Origin: Acidaminococcaceae bacterium
GTDB lineage: Bacteria; Bacillota; Negativicutes; Acidaminococcales; Acidaminococcaceae
Assembly (NCBI GenBank): GCA_017443165.1
Contig: JAFSOW010000223.1
Span: forward strand, 1-25,059
Length of the DNA: 25,059 bases
Direction: 5' to 3'
The notes under the pieces were generated by a model. The model was not told where the DNA came from and made no database searches. It worked only from the letters and a program-made list of their open reading frames with translations. Each line of letters opens with the position of its first letter. Within the stretch, counting starts at the first letter, position 1. Positions 7,368 through 14,502 of the stretch are shown piece after piece. The position numbers were made by a program, and so were the translations under genes.

Positions 7368-8687
7368 TTAGATAGTGGTCAGGCCAAAGTCTTCCAGAAG
7401 ACCGTTGACTTCCCAGACGTCCCGTTTGTTGGCGCCAATGCAATAGGAAATGACAAGGTCGGTCAGTTTGCTGTGGGACAGGACGTAACCCGCCGCGTTC
7501 AGCAGTTTATCGGTTTCTTCCGGGGAAAGCTTCAGGCCCAGGGCCAGCCGGACCGCGGTGTACTTTTTCGGCTGGTAGTCCATATTGCACAGGATTTTGG
7601 AAAACAGTTTCCGGTCCAGGCAGGCGTTGGTGTAAACTTCCGGCGGGTCCATGTGTTTTTCCCGCATGAAGCGGATCACCAGCTGCGTAAATGTTTCTTC
7701 AACGGAAAAGTCTTCCGGTCTGAGGGTCTTCGCTGCAGGTTCATAGCTTTCATGCAGCCAGCGGCGTAGCGAGGCAGACCTGTGGCGCTCTTCCCGGGAA
7801 ACAGGCCGGGCGGCAGTTGCTGAGGGGGCGCTTTCCGTTGCGGGAGCACTCCCCATGGCCGCTTCCTCTTCCCGGTTAAAATCCGGAGCCGTGCGTTTGG
7901 CCGAAGGAGCTTTTGAAAAACGTACCTTCTTACTGATTTCCTCTTCCGGCAGGGCTCTTTTAGCCTTTTTAGCAACCTGTTTTCCGGGAGCCGGTGGTCT
8001 GATATCTTCATAATCCGCGGCAATGTCATAGGACATGCAGACATCTGCATCATACAGTGCTGCGTTGCTTTCAGCAGGAAGTTCTTCTGCGTGTTCCCCG
8101 GATTCTTCTTCAAAATGGTAATGCTCGCGGATGTATTCTGCTACACGCCGGAAAGCAGTCTCATCGGGAAACCGGGAACGCTCCCTGCGCCGCCGGACGT
8201 TTGCGTTGTAACTGCGTTCGCGCAGGTACAGCACGATATAGATTTCCATGTCTGCCTTTGTTTCGGTTAAGAAACGCCGGCAGGTATCGTAGGCAATCTG
8301 CAGGGCATCGTTATAGGGATAGCCGTAGGCCCCGGCGGAAATCAGGGGAAAGGCCACGGATTTGCAGTGATTCTCCCGCGCCAGTTCCAGGGAACGGATA
8401 TAGCAGGAGGTCAGCAACGTTTTTTCATGAAATGTGCCGCCCTGCCAAACCGGTCCCACCGTATGGATGATATATTTTGCGGGCAGGTTGAAACCGGGGG
8501 AGAGTTTTGCTTCGCCGGTCGGACAGCCGCCCAGGGTTTTGCAGAAGGCATGGAGCTGTTCCGTCCCCGCCGCTGCGTGGATGGCGCCGTCCACACCGCC
8601 GCCGCCCCGCAGTTCGTTATTGGCTGCGTTGACGATAGCATCCACTTCCAGTTTGGTAATGTCGCCGCGGATAAATGTTACAGGCAT
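7368..8687 (-). CDS. Macrodomain (ADP-ribose-processing) protein with a C-terminal helical domain
   Basis: The 439-residue product starts at the ATG at 8687 after AAGGAGTAACACT; an open extension to 8765 has no such site. Residues 1-160 are a macrodomain: [16 protein letters not shown] (8-23), [14 protein letters not shown] (28-41) and the phosphate loop SAGAYGYP (117-124). This branch usually removes the acyl group from O-acetyl-ADP-ribose or ADP-ribose from proteins. Residues 165-330 are a charged, Ala/Pro-rich, probably disordered linker. Residues 331-439 form a second, helical domain ([16 protein letters not shown], then [29 protein letters not shown]) that resembles a Cro/C1-like helix-turn-helix module I have seen attached to stress and defence proteins. 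That suggests nucleic acid binding, but the module has no function I can name. Confidence 0.9.
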   Translation of the reverse strand: MPVTFIRGDITKLEVDAIVNAANNELRGGGGVDGAIHAAAGTEQLHAFCKTLGGCPTGEAKLSPGFNLPAKYIIHTVGPVWQGGTFHEKTLLTSCYIRSLELARENHCKSVAFPLISAGAYGYPYNDALQIAYDTCRRFLTETKADMEIYIVLYLRERSYNANVRRRRERSRFPDETAFRRVAEYIREHYHFEEESGEHAEELPAESNAALYDADVCMSYDIAADYEDIRPPAPGKQVAKKAKRALPEEEISKKVRFSKAPSAKRTAPDFNREEEAAMGSAPATESAPSATAARPVSREERHRSASLRRWLHESYEPAAKTLRPEDFSVEETFTQLVIRFMREKHMDPPEVYTNACLDRKLFSKILCNMDYQPKKYTAVRLALGLKLSPEETDKLLNAAGYVLSHSKLTDLVISYCIGANKRDVWEVNGLLEDFGLTTI

Positions 8688-8709
8688 AGTGTTACTCCTT
8701 ATGTTACTA

Positions 8710-8754
8710 ACAGCCCTTGCCTCACAAAGTGAGAGCAAAGGCTGTGTATTTTTT
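8710..8754 (+). terminator. Plus-strand terminator-like hairpin with no plus-strand gene before it
   Basis: ACAGCC (8710-8715) pairs with GGCTGT (8740-8745); TTGC/GCAA and CTCAC/GTGAG extend the stem to an AAA loop. GTATTTTTT follows on the plus strand. The genes on both sides are on the minus strand, where the hairpin is followed by TAGTAAC, not a T-run. Confidence 0.55.
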
Positions 8755-8796
8755 GGCAAAGACAAATTCTGCGTGTTTGATGGAAAAGCTAAACCT

Positions 8797-9558
8797 CTAT
8801 GCAGCCGGCTTCAGTTCCCGAACTGCCGGTTTGGTTTCCCGTTTCACGGAAGCTTCGCTGACCGGGAAGGTGAAATAGGTATCCGGATAGGGTTCGTCTT
8901 TCAGTGTGAAATGCCACCATTCTTCTACCAGCGGCTTAAAACCGTGGGCTAGCATCGCTTCCCGCAGGATCATGCGGTTTTCATACTGCTTCTTCGTAAT
9001 CTTTTTGTAGTCCGGATGGGAAAGCTGCCCGAAATAATCGAAAGTGCCGCCCATGTCCACTTCTTTTTCCAGGGCCATGTCGAACAGGGTCAGGTCTACC
9101 GTGCTGCCCCGGCTGTGGCCGGAGTGTTCCGCTATGTAGCCCAGGGGGAACAGCACGTCTTTTGTCAGTTCCGGATAAAAATAGGGTTTCATGCGGGTAT
9201 CCTTAAAATCTTTGGCCCAGCGGGCAAAATGGGAAACCGCCATCTGGGGACGGTAGGCGTCGAAAATCTTTAAGCGGTAACCTTTTTTGATCACGTCGTC
9301 GCTGACCGCTTTCAGGGCCAGAGCCGCTTCTTTTGTCAGCAGGGCAGTGGGCTGGTGGTAACCGTCGATGCGGTCTCCTACAAAATTGTAAGTGGAAAAG
9401 TAACGGATCTCCAGAATGGCATCCGGCACCACGTCAGTCAATACGACGAAGTCCGAAGCGTCACCGGACAGCTTAACGTCGTCCTGGGCGCGGGCTTCCT
9501 GCGGGCAGAAACCCAGGACAGCGGCACATAGCATCAGAATCATAAGCAGCTTTTTCAT
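8797..9558 (-). CDS. Exported VanX-like D-alanyl-D-alanine dipeptidase (peptidase family M15D)
   Basis: The 253-residue precursor carries a signal peptide ([17 protein letters not shown], then ARA-Q near 24-25). The zinc site is complete: His148 and Asp155 in [10 protein letters not shown], with catalytic Glu213 and ligand His216 in [15 protein letters not shown] (99-107) supplies the conserved Arg. The enzyme cleaves D-Ala-D-Ala or similar D-amino-acid dipeptides. As an exported protein it more likely recycles or trims peptidoglycan fragments in the cell envelope than acts in vancomycin resistance, since no vanHA genes are nearby. AGAGGGGGAATCATT precedes the ATG. A PAP2 phosphatase gene ends 56 bases upstream on the same strand, so the two may be co-transcribed as envelope-maintenance genes. 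Confidence 0.92.
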   Translation of the reverse strand: MKKLLMILMLCAAVLGFCPQEARAQDDVKLSGDASDFVVLTDVVPDAILEIRYFSTYNFVGDRIDGYHQPTALLTKEAALALKAVSDDVIKKGYRLKIFDAYRPQMAVSHFARWAKDFKDTRMKPYFYPELTKDVLFPLGYIAEHSGHSRGSTVDLTLFDMALEKEVDMGGTFDYFGQLSHPDYKKITKKQYENRMILREAMLAHGFKPLVEEWWHFTLKDEPYPDTYFTFPVSEASVKRETKPAVRELKPAA

Positions 9559-9614
9559 AATGATTCCCCCTCTTGTTGGTTTATAGAATTGTATCGTTTA
9601 TCAAAATGTGAACG

Positions 9615-10151
9615 CTATCTCTTATACAAAAAGTCCGTAATCAGCCCGGCCACATAACCTACACAGATGCCGCCCAGGATATCGGTGGGGTAATGCAAAC
9701 CCAGATATAAACGGGAGAACGCAACCAGCGCCGCGATCAGAAACGCGGGGATGCTGTAGCGCTTCGGCAAAATGCGATAGATGATAAATGCCACGGCAAA
9801 GGCCAGAGTGGTGTGCCCTGAAGGGAAGGAAAAGCCTTTGGGCACTTTTTTAACCGCAGGCACCAGCGACGGAACGTCCAGAAAGGGACGGGGGCGCATG
9901 ATCAGTTTTTTCAGATAATCCTTAAAGAAATTTCCCAGCAGGCCGCTGATTACACAGGCAGAGGCGATGGGGAAGATTCTCCGTTTTTCCCACAGCAGCA
10001 TCAGGGCTACATACACACCCAGGATAATGACGCCGTAATCGGCAACGGCTTTAAAAAACGGCGTCAGGGACGGGGAACGCAGGTTGTTCTGGATAAAAAG
10101 CAGAATGGCCCCGTCAATCTGGAGGACTGTATCGGGAATCGCGACAGGCAT
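9615..10151 (-). CDS. PAP2-family membrane phosphatase (undecaprenyl-pyrophosphate or lipid phosphatase type)
   Basis: The 178-residue integral membrane protein has the three PAP2 motifs: K81-x6-R88-P89 (KKLIMRPRP), PSGH (110-113), and SR-x5-H-x3-D (S146-R147, H153, D157). About five or six hydrophobic helices are visible (near 12-25, 38-55, 62-76, 113-128, 135-150, 158-176). It probably dephosphorylates undecaprenyl pyrophosphate or phosphatidic-acid-type lipids on the outer face of the membrane. The ATG at 10151 has AAAGGAAG eight bases upstream; a GTG at 10160 is also possible. A promoter lies at 10183-10211. The following gene is a D-Ala-D-Ala dipeptidase, which fits a cell-wall role. BcrC-like function is inferred, not shown. 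Confidence 0.92.
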   Translation of the reverse strand: MPVAIPDTVLQIDGAILLFIQNNLRSPSLTPFFKAVADYGVIILGVYVALMLLWEKRRIFPIASACVISGLLGNFFKDYLKKLIMRPRPFLDVPSLVPAVKKVPKGFSFPSGHTTLAFAVAFIIYRILPKRYSIPAFLIAALVAFSRLYLGLHYPTDILGGICVGYVAGLITDFLYKR

Positions 10152-10182
10152 GGCTAACACTTCCTTTTACTTCTTTTTTACT

Positions 10183-10211
10183 ATTATACTATATTCACAA
10201 AGCTTACGCAA
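10183..10211 (-). promoter_or_regulatory. Sigma-A promoter of the PAP2 gene
   Basis: On the minus strand, TTGCGT (10206-10211), a 17-base spacer, and a perfect TATAAT (10183-10188). Transcription would start about 25 bases before the PAP2 start codon. Confidence 0.7.
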
Positions 10212-10228
10212 AAATGCAGAGCGGATAT

Positions 10229-10256
10229 GTTACAAATTTTGATTTTATGCTACAAT
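10229..10256 (+). promoter_or_regulatory. Extended -10 promoter of the SH3-domain protein gene
   Basis: TGC-TACAAT (10248-10256) is an extended -10; GTTACA at 10229-10234 is a plausible -35 with a 16-base spacer. The start codon is about 90 bases downstream. Confidence 0.5.
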
Positions 10257-10346
10257 AATACTGAATTATTGTTTTGAATAATTATTATATTGTCGTCCGG
10301 TTCCGGAACGAAAAACAAAATTTGTATAAACAGGGAGGGTAAAGCG

Positions 10347-11624
10347 ATGAGACGGATGCGGAATCTTTTTTCCATGATTGTGATGCTGGTGTGTTTGCTG
10401 GTTACGGTTTCCGCCTGGGCCATGCCGCCGGAGGACGGGATCTATGAAATGAAAGATGTAAATGGAAAAGTGACGGCCAGGATGTTTATCATCACGCTGC
10501 GCGGGAAGGCTTCTGAAACCCAGGAAGGCTTTACCATGGAAACGTCTCCGGGAGCGCCCATCATCGCGATGCAGGCACTGGACGGGAACGGGAACGTGAC
10601 CGAAGAACTGGCCACCTGTTATACATGGAAGACGGATACGGCCGGCGCGGGGGAAGAGGGTATCCGCCTGCGGGGTGAAACCTTGCAAAATGCCATGCAG
10701 AAGTTCAAGAAGTTTACGCCGGAGGTCTTCAGCACGTCGTTTGGGCAGCAGGTGGAATTCGGATTTGTGAACGAAGGCAGGGCCAACGCATACAACTGCA
10801 GCGACGCGCTGAACGGTGAGTATGTCAAAAACAGCAACGCGACGAAATATTATCCGATTTCCGCCCTGTTGTTTCTCTATGAAAAGACCTTAAATTCCCA
10901 CGCGTTTTTAAACAGGGGTATTCCGGCCAACACATACTCATTGAGTGATGAACAGGAAGCGGGGCCCTGGCACGGCGATTACTATGTGCTGAACGTGAGC
11001 AATCAGGACCGGCAGGACATGTGGACTGTGACGGCGGAGAAAAATCTGCACATCGTGATGGAAAACCACGACCGTGATTACAGCTTCCCGTTCGTAAGGG
11101 ACAATTATCACGGCGATCCTTCCTTTGTGGGTATCACCTGGAGCGCGTTCACCGGGGAAGCCATGACCAGTGTCAATGCGCTGTACCTGCACCGCCATAT
11201 GACAGTGTTCGTGCCGGAGATGCTGGAGAATCCCGATACCTTTATCCGTCTGACGGATTTCTACAGCGGGGAAGGACCTGACGCGGTTACCACCAATGCC
11301 ATGGCGGTATTGGTGCCGGAAGGCAACGACACCATGCGCCTGGGCCATGCGAACATTTCAGACAGGGGAAACATCCAGTTTTTTAAGGAGATGGGCCGCG
11401 CCGAAATCAAAGGCGAGGGTGTGCGGATCCGTGAACAGCCCAATACCAATTGCGCGATCCTGGGCGAAAAGGATACGGGTTATCCGCTGACAGTGCTGGG
11501 CTTCGTGAAAGAGCCGGGGGAAAAATACGGCACGTATAAATGGGCGAAAGTACAGCTGGACGACGGAACGGTCGGTTATGTGAGCGGCCAGTTCATCCGG
11601 GGCATCGACACACCGTTTGACTGA
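10347..11624 (+). CDS. Secreted protein with a C-terminal bacterial SH3 domain
   Basis: The 425-residue precursor starts at the ATG at 10347 after AGGGAGGGTAAAGCG. An in-frame start at 10290 would bury the signal peptide and is rejected. Residues 1-25 are a signal peptide (RRMRN, hydrophobic core, SAWA). Residues 353-425 form an SH3b domain: GVRIREQPN, AILGEKDTGYPLTVLG, WAKVQL and GYVSGQFI match the usual SH3_3 pattern that binds peptidoglycan or other wall polymers. The 300-residue middle part (GIYEMKDVNGKVTARMFIITLRGK) is not a family I recognise; it has only a few cysteines and no repeats. It is likely exported and held at the envelope by the SH3 domain. A terminator at 11731-11769 ends the gene. 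Confidence 0.88.
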   Translation: MRRMRNLFSMIVMLVCLLVTVSAWAMPPEDGIYEMKDVNGKVTARMFIITLRGKASETQEGFTMETSPGAPIIAMQALDGNGNVTEELATCYTWKTDTAGAGEEGIRLRGETLQNAMQKFKKFTPEVFSTSFGQQVEFGFVNEGRANAYNCSDALNGEYVKNSNATKYYPISALLFLYEKTLNSHAFLNRGIPANTYSLSDEQEAGPWHGDYYVLNVSNQDRQDMWTVTAEKNLHIVMENHDRDYSFPFVRDNYHGDPSFVGITWSAFTGEAMTSVNALYLHRHMTVFVPEMLENPDTFIRLTDFYSGEGPDAVTTNAMAVLVPEGNDTMRLGHANISDRGNIQFFKEMGRAEIKGEGVRIREQPNTNCAILGEKDTGYPLTVLGFVKEPGEKYGTYKWAKVQLDDGTVGYVSGQFIRGIDTPFD

Positions 11625-11730
11625 GAAAGGAATGCAGCCGTAACTTTCCGGACCGGCAGGATGGCTTTGCGGCCGTTCTGCAAAGAAAGGATACGATAAC
11701 AGTTAATAATTTTATAACATCATAAAGTAA

Positions 11731-11769
11731 AAGGGACTGGCAGGACGAATCCTGCACAGTCCCTTTTTT
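11731..11769 (+). terminator. Strong terminator after the SH3-domain protein gene
   Basis: AAGGGACTG (11731-11739) with GCAGGA (11740-11745) pairs with TCCTGC (11750-11755) and CAGTCCCTT (11757-11765) around a CGAA loop, with one bulged A. A six-base T-run follows. Confidence 0.9.
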
Positions 11770-11856
11770 AGAGAGGGGTGTCATATGTCTACTCAGGGAG
11801 GTGTCTTCTTCCTGCCGGATATTTTTCCGGGTTAAGTTTGCCTGTCATCCTTTTGT

Positions 11857-12474
11857 CTACTCTGCGTATTCAACATAATCAGGGTGACTGGTGCGGTGCG
11901 AGTTGTTGGCAATAATCGCGCCGATGATGCCGCCCACTACCAGTGCGCCAATCCAGTCTCCGCTGTGCATGCTGCGGTGGCCGCCATGATGGTGATGACG
12001 CGGCGGGGGTGCCGGGTGATGCCGGTGGATGACGGGACCGCTGCGATGGATAACAGGACCGCCGTGACGGATGGAGCCGCCTTTGTGCATCATGGGTTGC
12101 GCCTTGTGTCCCGGGCCGCCTTTGTGCATCACGGGACCGCCGTGACGGATGGAGCCGCTTTTGTGCATCATGGGCTGCGCCTTGTGTCCCGGGCCGCCTT
12201 TGTGCATGGATTGCATTCTCTGAGCCGGTGCGCTTTTATGAACGGCCGGCCTTGCATGGTGGCCGGAACTCTGTCTTTGCATAGGGGCTTTCATCTGATG
12301 ACCGGAGGGGCCTTTCCGTGTTTCCGGACGAATCTGCTGGGACTGTGCCGGGGGTCTGCCGCCGCTGGGACGGGCTGCTGCCGCCTCGGATACGCCCATT
12401 ACGAAAGAAGTGCTTAAGAAACTGGTCATCAGGGTCACTGCCAATATTTTCTGTAACTTTTTGGAAATCGTCAT
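11857..12474 (-). CDS. Exported histidine-rich repeat protein with a C-terminal glycine zipper
   Basis: The 205-residue precursor starts at the ATG at 12474 after GGAGGGGAATAAA. Residues 1-33 are a signal peptide ending SEAAAA. The mature part is strongly basic and rich in His, Gly, Pro and Met. It contains two 26-residue repeats (91-116 and 117-142) that begin HKGGPGHKAQPMMHK and continue SIRHGGPV. HRHHPAPPPRHHHH follows, then a hydrophobic glycine zipper (IGALVVGGIIGAIIANN, 175-191). His and Met clusters in an exported protein suggest binding of nickel, copper, zinc or haem in the envelope, with the zipper as a possible membrane anchor. No metal transporter or regulator is adjacent, so a sensing or storage role is inference only. 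Confidence 0.82.
   Translation of the reverse strand: MTISKKLQKILAVTLMTSFLSTSFVMGVSEAAAARPSGGRPPAQSQQIRPETRKGPSGHQMKAPMQRQSSGHHARPAVHKSAPAQRMQSMHKGGPGHKAQPMMHKSGSIRHGGPVMHKGGPGHKAQPMMHKGGSIRHGGPVIHRSGPVIHRHHPAPPPRHHHHGGHRSMHSGDWIGALVVGGIIGAIIANNSHRTSHPDYVEYAE
12061..12207 (-). repeat. Tandem 78-bp repeat inside the His-rich gene
   Basis: Two copies begin at 12061 and 12139, period 78 bases (26 codons). The second copy matches for about 69 bases with few substitutions, then diverges. The near-identity in DNA, not just protein, implies recent duplication and possible copy-number variation between strains. Confidence 0.85.
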
Positions 12475-12817
12475 TTTATTCCCCTCCGTTCCTGCCGGTG
12501 CCGCAATGATTTATACAAGTGTTTCCGGCTGCTGTCTCCTGCCGGATATTTTCGTTGTCTGTATCATAACAGCAGGGTAGGGCAAAACCGTGACAAAAAT
12601 ATGTTTTTTTTATGGCATTCCACAGTTATGGGGAGCGGTTATAGAAAAACAGGAAAAAATGTGTTACAATAACACAGACATTTAACAGCAGAAAGCCGGC
12701 GAAACTGTTTTTTCACAGACGGTTACCGTGTTGGAGCAGGAAACCGCATCGGGGCTGTGCCTGTTTATTTTTAGTAAAATATGCTGCAAACCGGATGGCA
12801 GCGGAATGGAGATTGCA
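12475..12817. other. 343-bp divergent intergenic region
   Basis: No gene is seen. It contains a promoter and dyad at 12660-12676 reading right, a copy of TCCTGCCGGATATTTT (12537-12552) that recurs beyond the other end of the His-rich gene, and an A+T-rich stretch near 12590-12660. I find no convincing -35 for the His-rich gene. An open frame continuing upstream of 12818 lacks a ribosome binding site. Confidence 0.5.
12660..12676 (+). promoter_or_regulatory. Extended -10 element inside a perfect dyad
   Basis: TGTGTTA-CAA-TAACACA is a perfect 7-bp inverted repeat. It contains TGT-TACAAT (12662-12670), an extended -10 hexamer. No good -35 is present. A dyad over the -10 is a classic repressor position for the gene starting at 12818. 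Confidence 0.5.
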
Positions 12818-13222
12818 ATGGTTGACGCAAAAAAAATAGAATTTGAATTTAAAAAATATATGGATATTTACAAGGCGGATCCGGAACTGGGCCATCTGAT
12901 GCAGCAGATGACTTTCCAGGAACTGTTCAATGAAAAATTCATGAAAGAGAACAGCAAGTTCACTTCCATGGACGACATGCTGTTCAAAAGCGATTTCGGC
13001 CTGACAAACCCGCTGGAAATCGAAAAGGTGAACCAGGACAAGTGGAATGCGTTCATCGCAAGGAACACGGAGTGCGAGAACTGGCATCAGTTCGGCAAGC
13101 TGGCCATGATCGAATGGATGAAGACGGTCATCGACCTGTGGGCACAGGTGAAAGAAAAACGGGCGAAGGATGCAAAGAACGCGAAGAAGGCGGAGAAGAA
13201 AGCACAGAAAGAAAAGAAATAA
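12818..13222 (+). CDS. Small Lys-rich-tailed cytoplasmic protein of unknown function
   Basis: The 134-residue product begins MVDAKKIEFEFKKYMDIYK. I chose the ATG at 12818, with GGAG at 12809-12812; an ATG at 12806 has a poorer site, and the open extension back to 12728 is unlikely. The body is helical and rich in Met, Phe and Trp (QQMTFQELFNEKFMKEN, NWHQFGKLAMIEWMKTVIDLW). The last 25 residues are an almost pure Lys/Ala/Glu tail (VKEKRAKDAKNAKKAEKKAQ) that could be a disordered nucleic-acid-contacting or coiled-coil arm. There is no signal peptide. I do not recognise the family. It is transcribed alone: promoter at 12660-12676 and terminator at 13231-13280. Confidence 0.8.
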   Translation: MVDAKKIEFEFKKYMDIYKADPELGHLMQQMTFQELFNEKFMKENSKFTSMDDMLFKSDFGLTNPLEIEKVNQDKWNAFIARNTECENWHQFGKLAMIEWMKTVIDLWAQVKEKRAKDAKNAKKAEKKAQKEKK

Positions 13223-13230
13223 TAAAGAAG

Positions 13231-13280
13231 TCCTTTCCGGTTTGCTGTGAAAGACGGCAGGCGGAAAGGATTTTTCTTTT
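13231..13280 (+). terminator. Terminator after the Lys-rich small protein gene
   Basis: TCCTTTCCG (13231-13239) pairs with CGGAAAGGA (13262-13270), with an inner TGCTGT/ACGGCA helix. TTTTTCTTTT follows. It starts eight bases after the stop codon. Confidence 0.88.
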
Positions 13281-13291
13281 TGAAAAACCGC

Positions 13292-13320
13292 TTGCGAATC
13301 CACTTAATTCATAGTAGAAT
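13292..13320 (+). promoter_or_regulatory. Sigma-A promoter of the Rrf2-mnmA operon
   Basis: TTGCGA (13292-13297), a 17-base spacer, and TAGAAT (13315-13320). The leader to the Rrf2 start codon is about 130 bases. An IscR-like product would be expected to bind this region. Confidence 0.65.
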
Positions 13321-13457
13321 ATAGGCATATAATGAAGTAAGAATAAACCCGTGCTGCGTGAAGGGATTCATTTTTCCTTTCGGCGCAGAAAAACGGTTTT
13401 CAGGAAATGCTGCGAAACCGGTGTTTCCTTCAGTTTTTCGAAAGAGGTGATTGCAGT

Positions 13458-13895
13458 ATGCGGATTTCCACGAAGGGGCGGTATGCCACGCGCCTGATGC
13501 TGGACCTGGCGGTGCATTACGAATGCGGTTTTATTCCGCTGAAAGCGGTTTCCCAGCGGCAGAACATTTCCGATAAGTATCTGGAACAGATCATCACCCA
13601 GCTGAGCCGGGCGGGCTTTGTGCGCAGCGCCCGGGGCGCCCAGGGCGGGTACCGGCTGACGAAAGCTCCCGAAGAGTATACGGTGGGGGATATCCTCCGG
13701 ACAACGGAGGGCAGCCTGGCCCCGGTCTCCTGTCTGGAAGCCGGCAGCGGCACCTGTGAAATGGAGCGGACCTGTGTGACCCAGGAAGTGTGGCAGCAGA
13801 TTGAGGCTGCGGTGAACAATGTGGTGGACCATATCACCCTGGCGGACCTGGTGAAACGCTACCATGAAAAAGCCGGCGGCGATTATGTGATTTAA
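13458..13895 (+). CDS. Rrf2/IscR-family transcriptional regulator with an Fe-S-type cysteine triad
   Basis: The 145-residue protein starts at the ATG at 13458 after AGAGGTGATTGCAGT; an open extension to 13407 is rejected because MRISTKGRYA is the standard Rrf2 N-terminus. The winged helix-turn-helix spans about 1-70 (RYATRLMLDLAVHY, then ISDKYLEQIITQLSRAGFVRSARGAQGGYRL). Cys92, Cys100 and Cys106 lie where IscR holds its [2Fe-2S] ligands (SCLEAGSGTC, ERTCVT), with spacing slightly wider than in E. coli IscR (92/98/104). It probably senses Fe-S status or cysteine and regulates its own operon. In many Firmicutes this gene is followed by a cysteine desulfurase and mnmA; here an HD protein takes the desulfurase position. 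Confidence 0.92.
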   Translation: MRISTKGRYATRLMLDLAVHYECGFIPLKAVSQRQNISDKYLEQIITQLSRAGFVRSARGAQGGYRLTKAPEEYTVGDILRTTEGSLAPVSCLEAGSGTCEMERTCVTQEVWQQIEAAVNNVVDHITLADLVKRYHEKAGGDYVI

Positions 13896-13911
13896 GAAAG
13901 AGGGATGCGTT

Positions 13912-14493
13912 ATGATTACAAGAGAAGAAGCCTGGAAATTACTGACTGAGTTTAATAAAGATCCGTTCCATCTTCGTCATGCCCTGACGGTGGAAGGGGC
14001 CATGAGGCATTTTGCCCGCACCCTGGGATATGCGGAGGAAGAAGACTTCTGGGGCCTGGTGGGTCTGCTCCACGATCTGGATTTTGAACAGTATCCGGAC
14101 CAGCACTGCACAAAATCACAGGAGATCATGCGGGAACGGGGACTGGATGAACGGCTGATCCACGCTACGGCCAGCCACGGTTACGGGATCACGGTGGACA
14201 TCAAACCGGAACACGAGATGGAAAAAGTGCTGTTTGCCTGTGACGAACTGACGGGACTCATCGGCGCCTGCGCCCTGGTGCGTCCGTCCAAAAGCGTGCA
14301 GGACATGGAAATGAAATCCGTGAAGAAAAAATTCAAGGACCACAGATTCGCGGCAGGCTGCCACCGGGAAGTCATCAAACAGGGCGCGGACATGCTGGGC
14401 TGGACGTTGGAAGACTTGATTACAAAAACCATTGAAGCCATGCGCGTGGATGAAGCAAAGATTAATGCAGAGTGCGCAAAGTTTGAAGCATAA
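13912..14493 (+). CDS. HD-domain hydrolase of unknown specificity
   Basis: The 193-residue cytoplasmic protein belongs to the HD metal-dependent phosphohydrolase superfamily. LRHALTVEGAMRHFA (21-35) contributes the first His, and LLHDLDFEQYPDQHCTKS (52-69) has the His54-Asp55 pair. SHGYG (about 89-93) and ACDELTG follow in the expected order, where Asp is the last ligand. Length is full for the family often annotated as HDIG or hydrolase. It would hydrolyse a phosphomonoester or nucleotide, substrate unknown. Its gene is 16 bases after the Rrf2 gene and nine before mnmA, so it is firmly inside this operon, which suggests a link to sulfur or tRNA-thiolation metabolism. That link is inference. 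Confidence 0.9.
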   Translation: MITREEAWKLLTEFNKDPFHLRHALTVEGAMRHFARTLGYAEEEDFWGLVGLLHDLDFEQYPDQHCTKSQEIMRERGLDERLIHATASHGYGITVDIKPEHEMEKVLFACDELTGLIGACALVRPSKSVQDMEMKSVKKKFKDHRFAAGCHREVIKQGADMLGWTLEDLITKTIEAMRVDEAKINAECAKFEA

Positions 14494-14502
14494 GGTTTTA
14501 AA

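Noticed and set aside
8797..9558. Vancomycin-resistance determinant (vanX)
   Set aside because: It is exported and no vanH, vanA or vanRS genes are nearby; an envelope recycling dipeptidase is more likely.
12061..12207. CRISPR-like repeats
   Set aside because: Only two adjacent copies with no spacers, in frame within a coding sequence; this is a protein repeat.
11884..12417. Plus-strand 177-residue repetitive open frame opposite the His-rich gene
   Set aside because: The minus-strand frame has a signal peptide and a strong ribosome binding site; the plus frame reflects the same repeats read backwards.
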